IMG/VR virus record: IMGVR_UViG_3300026521_000072 | Span: 1-58,578 of that record | Source of the DNA: a virus | Reading direction: 5' to 3' (one strand) | Length of the DNA: 58,578 bases | Part shown: in pieces, positions 53,522 to 58,578 of the stretch | Position numbering within the stretch: the stretch's first letter is position 1 | Layout: every line of letters starts with the position of its first letter | The notes under the pieces: generated by a model | What the model was told of the DNA's origin: nothing | Database searches by the model: none | What the model saw: the letters and a program-made list of their open reading frames with translations, nothing else | Program-made: the position numbers and the translations under genes

Positions 53522-53854
53522 TTACTCCTCAGTCGTTTCTTCATCTTCGAAGTCTTCAACCTCAGCACCTAAACTTTTAATAGTTCCGAAGTAATCCTCT
53601 AACTGACTGATACCTACTAGTTGTTCCATCACAGTAGGACGTAACCCGTTTTGGCGTACATAGTCTGTGGCTAATAAGCTAACACCATTAACTGCTCTAT
53701 CTTTAAAGTAACCTTCTTTAATTACTCTGATGAAGTGTTCGTTCTTTTCTAACGCTTCTAGTGACTCACGCATACTAGTCCAGTATACATTTTCTACTGA
53801 CTCAATAGAAGCTCCGTCTGCTTCTTCAATACTTTTTACTTGGTTAATCATCAT
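53522..53854 (-). CDS. Hypothetical protein, 110 aa, conserved in the capsid cluster position
   Basis: Helical protein ending in an acidic tail (EVEDFEDEETTEE). ATG preceded by AAAGGAATCATATA. Located between portal-linked genes and scaffold; probably a head morphogenesis factor. No domain recognised. Confidence 0.6.
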   Translation of the reverse strand: MMINQVKSIEEADGASIESVENVYWTSMRESLEALEKNEHFIRVIKEGYFKDRAVNGVSLLATDYVRQNGLRPTVMEQLVGISQLEDYFGTIKSLGAEVEDFEDEETTEE

Positions 53855-53910
53855 TATATGATTCCTTTGTGTTTATTTTAGCTCTGACGTGTTATGGTCA
53901 AATCATCGTA

Positions 53911-53916
53911 ATTATA
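53911..53916 (-). promoter_or_regulatory. Late promoter -10 box TATAAT
   Basis: Minus-strand TATAAT, 57 nt upstream of the 110-aa gene in an 85-nt gap; would drive the scaffold and capsid genes. TTAAGTTAAGTT is found upstream where a -35 would lie, with no clear consensus. Confidence 0.4.
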
Positions 53917-53939
53917 TAGTACTTAAACTTAACTTAACC

Positions 53940-54209
53940 TTATTGTAGGCTTAATTCAGCTAATCCTGCGTTCTGGTTAGTACTATTTTGTTGAGTATTA
54001 ATCTGTAGCATAGCTTCGGCTTTAGCAACTACCTCTTCTGGGACACCTTGTTCAATTAACTCTTGTGCTGTCACACCTTGCTTTAGTAGTTCTACAACTT
54101 TTGCTAAAATTTCTTGCATACTCTTGTTATCTGGTCCAACAGCTTCTTGCTCTGCTATCATACCTTCCTGCCCTGCTTGTACACTCTGTTCCGCTAATCC
54201 GTAGTCCAT
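53940..54209 (-). CDS. Small acidic protein, 89 aa
   Basis: Contains VELLKQGVTAQELIEQGVPE, a helix-turn repeat often seen in small phage proteins downstream of portal genes; function unknown. Gln/Asn-rich tail. 2 nt separate it from the upstream gene. Confidence 0.6.
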   Translation of the reverse strand: MDYGLAEQSVQAGQEGMIAEQEAVGPDNKSMQEILAKVVELLKQGVTAQELIEQGVPEEVVAKAEAMLQINTQQNSTNQNAGLAELSLQ

Positions 54210-54211
54210 GT

Positions 54212-54616
54212 TTACACTCCTTGTACTGTTTGAGCAGCTAACCCGTCTCTAGGGGCAATGCTGCCATTATTGATTTTTTCTAATGTTTCTAATTTTCTCA
54301 TATTGTCAATATCCTTAGCATCTACACTATCTACACCATACAGTTCTTTCGCCTTCTGAACCTCTTCATTTGTAATATTTACACCAGGAGGTACAGTTAC
54401 ACCATCACCATAAGCATAACTTTTTTTAAGCGCAGCAGCTAACCCATCATCCACACCTAATGTATGTACATGTTCCAGCTCATTAGCACGTTCAGCTTGC
54501 TTTTGAGCTTCTAGCGTTCTTGCACCTACTTCTGCTAACTTTTGCAACTCTGCTTCTTTAGCCGCAAGGATAGCTCTTGCCTGTTCTGTTCTATCAGCTC
54601 TATCCAGTATTGTCAT
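54212..54616 (-). CDS. Hypothetical coiled-coil protein, 134 aa
   Basis: Charged helical protein (ARAILAAKEAELQKLAEVGA) overlapping the portal stop by ATGA-type coupling (54613-54616). Its place after portal suggests a head or connector role. Confidence 0.6.
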   Translation of the reverse strand: MTILDRADRTEQARAILAAKEAELQKLAEVGARTLEAQKQAERANELEHVHTLGVDDGLAAALKKSYAYGDGVTVPPGVNITNEEVQKAKELYGVDSVDAKDIDNMRKLETLEKINNGSIAPRDGLAAQTVQGV

Positions 54617-56577
54617 TGTATTACTCCTATTTGTTTGTCTCCAGCTTGTTGTTGGTATTGCATACTAAGTAAATTTATCTTAGCTTTTAAGTCTTCCAAC
54701 TCTATTTTGTTTTGATGTTCAATATTACTGTTTTCTTTGATAAATTTCAAGTCAGTCATATCCTTATCGCTAACTAACTTATCCGCTTTTGCGTTTTCAA
54801 CTCTAGCTTTAGCATATTTAAGTTCAGCGTCTATTTTATTTTCGCCTACTTTAGCATACAAATCTTCTATCTGTGCTTGTAGTTTTGTATTCTCTAGTTG
54901 TATACGTTGCATCTCTAACTGTTTTGCTTGTTCTGCTGCAGGATCTTGTTGAGGTTTATAGTTCTCAATCTTATTTGATAGCTCAGGCATTTTATTTAAT
55001 CTAGCTATATCGGATAGAATTATTTGCATTAACTCTGTACCCATACTGTTACCTATAGTCTGTAACAAGAAACTGAGTTGTTGTGCTTTAGCGTTGTTAT
55101 CTTCTACTGTACTAATTGTAATGTCTATATCTATTCTACCCTCTAGGTCATCTCTACGAATAGGTACAAACTTTTTATTAGTCACTCTTACTACTTCTTC
55201 CTCTTCAAGGAACTCAGCATTATAAGCCATCCATTTACGCATTAGTGGTTTCATTAAGTTTTCAGCTAAGTTTCTTACTAAGTTTAACTTACGCATTCCG
55301 GTAGCGTCCATAGCAGCTCTTGCACCAGTAGCTGTACTACCCATACTGCCTGAACTAATCCCTCCACTGAAACTTTTAACCCCTGTCTGACTCTCTATAT
55401 CATTATTCATCAGTTCTAACATATTAAATGCACTGCTAGGGATTTGGTTATAACTGCCTTGCCAGAAATCTGTAGGACTGCCGTTAAACTCAAAGTTTTT
55501 ACCAGCTAGAAATTTCTTTCTATCTGCAACACTTAACGCCCCTTTACGAGTACCTACTTGTCCATTATTAGACCTAGCCATATTATCTATCAAGCCACGA
55601 GTAATAGCTGTTTTAATTTTTTGGTTATCTCCAATATTTTCAGCTAAAGCTTCACCCTCTAGTTGAAAAGGGATAGGAGTAAACGGCACTACTAGAAATG
55701 GAGGTTTTTTATCTGGGTATGGATTATCTTCTAATCTGATAATAATGTTATCACCAGTCCATACACACACGATAGGCTCTGCAATACCATCATCATTGAT
55801 ATCATAATTTCCCCAATACTCATATACAATTATCTTTTTTCTAGCGGCGTCACTAAACTTAAAGTAAGTATCATCTTCCGGTCTATAGTCGTAATCGTCT
55901 TCCATAAGCTTTTTAGCTACTTGTTTGAGGTTTTTGTACCTACCGTCTTTACGTAATGTACTTAAATCTGTTTCATATCTATAGATAACAAACTGGGCTT
56001 TATCTAGGTCACCCATACATGTAGGGTCTACGTATATGTCCTCTCCCCTACATACATGTGCTGTAGGTTTATTTACAAGTACTTTTACACTTTCAACTTC
56101 AGTTACTGTTATATACTGTTCACCAGTAATTTCATCTATCTCGACAGTCTCTACCTCTTCAGTTACAACTTTATCTTCATAATCCCAACCAGTCTGTACT
56201 ACACAAGTACCCTCTGTAGCCAGTACTCTTGCTGCTCTATTAATAAAGTTATACCTGTCAAATTTTCTAGTAAACTGTGTATTTAGTAATAACTCATTTT
56301 GTCTAGCAGCTTCTACATCTTCAAATGTGATAGGATTACATTTTATCACATCCGGAGTACTTAGGAATGGGTCTGTCATACCTGGTATTAACCACTCAAG
56401 CTGTCTCTTTATGTCTTTACTGACTATACGAGATCTACCTTTCTCCTCATTACCGTACGGATGTCCGTAGGTTTCAGCTACCCATTGGTCTCTTTTAGCA
56501 ACCCAGTCTTTCTGGTGTACTTCAGCAGCTTTCTTATCTGATAGTAAATCATCTAGTAATTTTTGTTTGTTTATCAT
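54613..56577 (-). CDS. Portal protein, 654 aa (N4 gp59-like, P22 type)
   Basis: Early block KDWVAKRDQWVAETYGHPYG followed by SRIVSKDIKRQLEWLIPGMT is the typical start of P22/N4-type portals; EGTCVVQTGWDYED and the later GSMGSTATGARAAMDATGMR also fit. The C-terminal 150 residues are a long coiled-coil, similar to the portal barrel, rich in Gln and Lys. N4 gp59 is 763 aa, so this is shorter. TGGTATAAT lies 33 nt upstream. Confidence 0.88.
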   Translation of the reverse strand: MINKQKLLDDLLSDKKAAEVHQKDWVAKRDQWVAETYGHPYGNEEKGRSRIVSKDIKRQLEWLIPGMTDPFLSTPDVIKCNPITFEDVEAARQNELLLNTQFTRKFDRYNFINRAARVLATEGTCVVQTGWDYEDKVVTEEVETVEIDEITGEQYITVTEVESVKVLVNKPTAHVCRGEDIYVDPTCMGDLDKAQFVIYRYETDLSTLRKDGRYKNLKQVAKKLMEDDYDYRPEDDTYFKFSDAARKKIIVYEYWGNYDINDDGIAEPIVCVWTGDNIIIRLEDNPYPDKKPPFLVVPFTPIPFQLEGEALAENIGDNQKIKTAITRGLIDNMARSNNGQVGTRKGALSVADRKKFLAGKNFEFNGSPTDFWQGSYNQIPSSAFNMLELMNNDIESQTGVKSFSGGISSGSMGSTATGARAAMDATGMRKLNLVRNLAENLMKPLMRKWMAYNAEFLEEEEVVRVTNKKFVPIRRDDLEGRIDIDITISTVEDNNAKAQQLSFLLQTIGNSMGTELMQIILSDIARLNKMPELSNKIENYKPQQDPAAEQAKQLEMQRIQLENTKLQAQIEDLYAKVGENKIDAELKYAKARVENAKADKLVSDKDMTDLKFIKENSNIEHQNKIELEDLKAKINLLSMQYQQQAGDKQIGVIQ

Positions 56578-56609
56578 AGCTGGGTATACTCCATATTTTA
56601 TTATTCGTT

Positions 56610-56618
56610 ATTATACCA
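56610..56618 (-). promoter_or_regulatory. Late promoter, extended -10 TGGTATAAT
   Basis: Minus-strand TGGTATAAT 33 nt upstream of the portal start, in the 50-nt gap after the metallophosphoesterase gene. Same form and spacing as at 45652 and 43553. Confidence 0.55.
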
Positions 56619-56627
56619 TAGTTTTAC

Positions 56628-57803
56628 TTAGTTACTCTCTACCATACTGATAGGTACAATTGCTCTATTCACTTCTCCGTACTTTTCATGATAAGTAATA
56701 GCTACTGTTTGTTTATTGCCTCTATAACCAGCTCCTTGCGCCCAAGCATCATTTCTAGTATTGTTACGAAAACTTTCTACTCTTGCTATAGGATTATCTA
56801 TAACGCTATCTTTGTGTACATGTCCAGTAAGCCAGTATCGGTAACTAGTTTTACTGATATCTTTTTTTCTATCGTACACCATAACTTCTGGTAGTTTAGC
56901 CATAGGAGTCGTATGTCCGTGATGAAACCCTAATAAAGTCTCTCCGAATCTAAGATATTTATGTAAGGCTACATTTTCGTCTACTGCAAATCTTGGCTCA
57001 TTTCTGTAGTACGCTTTCAGCATAGCTACTATATAATGACACACTAAATCACTATGATTTCCTGCAACTGTGACATACTTAACCGTCTTATGTTTACGTA
57101 GTAGGCTATCAATCATCTTGATTTTCATATCAACTAACATCTCAAATATCCTAGCATGTCTGGTATCTACGTCTAACTCATGCCCACTCTTAGTTCTATT
57201 TGCATCTGTACTAGAGTGTAAAGTATCTCCTAAGTCAACCAGTACACCAGTTTCGGCAATAGGAGTAGTAGCTAGTAGTATATTATTAGCTTTTATAGTA
57301 TTATTATATACTATTTCAGCGTTAACATTATTACCTGTTTCCTTATCCCAGGAGTACTGCCCTAGGTGTAAATCAGTATTCACGTACACAACCATTAAAG
57401 AAGTTTCAGCAATTACAGGAGGTGTAGCAGCTTCACACCCAATGACAACACTAGCTAACTTTTCTGTGTATCTCTTAATACTTTCTAGCTCATTATTCTC
57501 AACTTTAGTTTTTACCCATTGCATTACTTCAATTTTGTTACCAGTCTCTTCATCAACTTTATATAACGTACTCGTAGCTTTTAGCTCTTGACCGTCTGCA
57601 ATTCTGGTATCCAGTTCGTCTTTCATAGCCAGTTTTTTAGCTCTTCTTAATGTACTTTGTAGTGTACGTTTATTTATACCTAATGCTGCAGCAGTGTCTT
57701 TTATAGTGCCAAGTTTCTTCAGCAACTCTAAACACTCCCGTTGCCTAACACTAATAACAGTGCTAGCTAATAGGTTTTCTATATCATATTCATGTGATGC
57801 CAA
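56628..57803 (-). CDS. Winged-helix plus metallophosphoesterase protein, 391 aa
   Basis: Residues 1-60 (RQRECLELLKKLGTIKDTAA, then ALGINKRTLQSTLRRAKK) are a helix-turn-helix. From about 135 on the calcineurin-like phosphoesterase motifs follow: NTDLHLGQ, DLGDTLHS, VAGNHSD, HHGHTTP and TGHVHKDS, which supply the two-metal site. Such fusions occur in other podoviruses; substrate unknown, possibly nucleic acid or nucleotide. Placed between lysis and portal genes, where many phages have terminase. Confidence 0.85.
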   Translation of the reverse strand: MASHEYDIENLLASTVISVRQRECLELLKKLGTIKDTAAALGINKRTLQSTLRRAKKLAMKDELDTRIADGQELKATSTLYKVDEETGNKIEVMQWVKTKVENNELESIKRYTEKLASVVIGCEAATPPVIAETSLMVVYVNTDLHLGQYSWDKETGNNVNAEIVYNNTIKANNILLATTPIAETGVLVDLGDTLHSSTDANRTKSGHELDVDTRHARIFEMLVDMKIKMIDSLLRKHKTVKYVTVAGNHSDLVCHYIVAMLKAYYRNEPRFAVDENVALHKYLRFGETLLGFHHGHTTPMAKLPEVMVYDRKKDISKTSYRYWLTGHVHKDSVIDNPIARVESFRNNTRNDAWAQGAGYRGNKQTVAITYHEKYGEVNRAIVPISMVESN

Positions 57804-57812
57804 ATTAAACCT

Positions 57813-58247
57813 TTAGTGTTTTTTAATTCCGTAAGTCCAACTTCTAAAATCACCAGAAGTTCCACGTTTAGTATCAATATGTAATCTGGTATCAGTTCCT
57901 GCACCAACCCATTTACTACCTTGCCCAAAACCTGTAAACCCTGCTTGAATTGCACAAGAAAGAAATTTGAAATAGTCTTCTTTAGTTTTAAATGTTTTAT
58001 TTTTAACATCAACTCCAGAAGCACCATCTCCTTTATCTATGTGAGCGCTAGTTTCTTTTCTACCAACTTTGTTTATGCTGTAGTCTTTACACGTTCCACC
58101 TTGCTCAACAAAAACAGGTTTCCCATAAAGATCTCTTGTTTTATCTAGTTTATTTACAGTATCTTGAGAAAGTGTAGCTCCACATCCACATGGACAAGTT
58201 AATACACCTCCTTTAGCTAACTCATTTTTAAAATATTTTGTTTCCAT
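57813..58247 (-). CDS. Endolysin, M15-type peptidase, 144 aa
   Basis: Zinc peptidase of the M15 group: SAHIDKGDGASGVDVKN gives the first His and Asp, and TRLHIDTK gives the last His; W and aromatic residues near the C-terminus fit. A CPCGC segment at the N-terminus may bind another metal. It would cut the peptide cross-links of the cell wall. No signal peptide, so a holin or pinholin elsewhere is needed. Its ATG overlaps the stop of the o-spanin gene. Confidence 0.78.
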   Translation of the reverse strand: METKYFKNELAKGGVLTCPCGCGATLSQDTVNKLDKTRDLYGKPVFVEQGGTCKDYSINKVGRKETSAHIDKGDGASGVDVKNKTFKTKEDYFKFLSCAIQAGFTGFGQGSKWVGAGTDTRLHIDTKRGTSGDFRSWTYGIKKH

Positions 58248-58486
58248 TATTTACATACCTCTTCATTATGTTTCATTTCGACTATACATTCCATCATCGC
58301 ACTAACAACACCGGTATATGTAGTTCTATTAAAGTCGCACTCTGTTTCAGGTACAACACACTTTACAGGAATATATACATCTTGCGTCTTAGTTACATAC
58401 CTTATCTCTGGTTGAGTGCTACAAGCTGTTAATATTAATGTGCTTAATGATATCAAGCTGAGCTTTAATGTCTTTACACTCATCAC
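58247..58486 (-). CDS. Outer-membrane spanin lipoprotein (Rz1-like), 79 aa
   Basis: Signal peptide with lipobox LTAC (SLSTLILTACSTQPEIRYV) indicates lipidation and outer-membrane sorting. Its 5' half overlaps the i-spanin frame at 58419-58578, the embedded Rz/Rz1 arrangement. Four cysteines in the C-terminal half (KCVVPETEC, ECIVEMKH, VCK) could form disulfides. Acts in the last step of lysis with i-spanin. Confidence 0.7.
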   Translation of the reverse strand: MMSVKTLKLSLISLSTLILTACSTQPEIRYVTKTQDVYIPVKCVVPETECDFNRTTYTGVVSAMMECIVEMKHNEEVCK

Positions 58487-58577
58487 TTTGTACCTCTCTT
58501 ATTTTAGTTATAGTTTTATATTTAACCTGCGGTTTCTGACTTTTCCACTTTTTAAGTTCTTTAAGTTTCAACTCATT
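58419..58577 (-). CDS. Inner-membrane spanin (Rz-like), partial at window edge
   Basis: An open frame enters from the right end and stops at TAG (58419-58421). The visible C-terminal 52 residues are a charged, helical stretch (VKYKTITKIREVQSDECKDI). They overlap the o-spanin lipoprotein start in another frame, which is characteristic of Rz/Rz1 pairs. The N-terminal anchor lies outside the window. Confidence 0.6.
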   Translation of the reverse strand, partial: NELKLKELKKWKSQKPQVKYKTITKIREVQSDECKDIKAQLDIIKHININSL

Positions 58578-58578
58578 A

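Noticed and set aside
1-58578. CRISPR arrays, insertion sequences, integrase or attachment sites
   Set aside because: No spaced direct repeats, transposase or integrase reading frames were seen; the only mobile element is the group I intron with its HNH genes.

Overview
The window is part of the genome of a lytic, N4-like podovirus (Schitoviridae type) with AT-rich DNA, roughly one third G+C by eye. The diagnosis rests on several N4 hallmark genes in N4 order: a MoxR-type ATPase followed by a VWA/metallopeptidase protein, a UvrD-like helicase, a family A DNA polymerase whose motif C reads YD instead of HD, a primase-like protein, a PD-(D/E)XK nuclease, a RecA-like ATPase, a single-strand binding protein, and a leftward late cluster ending in giant virion RNA polymerase (vRNAP) genes. 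The host cannot be fixed from the sequence; the lysis genes (M15 peptidase, overlapping spanins) indicate a Gram-negative bacterium.

Layout. About 1-30.8 kb is a rightward block for nucleotide metabolism and replication: thyX, the MoxR gene interrupted by a group I intron with two HNH ORFs, metallopeptidase/VWA protein, helicase, primase-like protein, many small proteins, DNA polymerase split into an exonuclease gene and a polymerase gene, recombination nuclease, RepL-like wHTH protein, RecA-like ATPase, SSB, a histone-H1-like peptide, nrdA/nrdB and a MazG-like pyrophosphatase. Between 22.1 and 23.5 kb and again at 30.9-31.24 kb the DNA is largely noncoding and rich in long nested base pairing, suggesting structured RNAs. 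From 58.6 kb down to 31.24 kb everything is leftward: spanins, endolysin, a metallophosphoesterase, portal, small head proteins, scaffold, major capsid protein, neck/tail proteins, a fibre-like protein, internal virion proteins and three giant ORFs. Several late genes are preceded, 31-62 nt before the start codon, by a TATAAT box, three times as TGnTATAAT, as expected if host sigma70 polymerase transcribes them.

The most striking feature is the vRNAP. In N4 it is one chain of about 3,500 residues. Here it is three consecutive ORFs (1202, 1497 and 1392 aa; 4091 in total): an N-terminal part, a catalytic part with all single-subunit RNAP motifs, and a C-terminal part. Read by eye, the three proteins contain only four cysteines, all within three residues of the termini that face each other across the two gene junctions (...GCK end / MKCT start, ...KCKG end / MKCT start). 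I infer that the three chains may be joined head to tail by disulfides in the virion, ejected as one strand, and separated by reduction in the host cytoplasm.

The genome also shows other fragmented or recoded genes: the two-gene DNA polymerase, the intron-split MoxR gene (exons joined at SGL-PSF), a nucleotidyltransferase whose halves are out of frame around an A12 tract, a small zinc-ribbon ORF with an in-frame TAA, and a small ORF with a strong ribosome binding site but no standard start codon.
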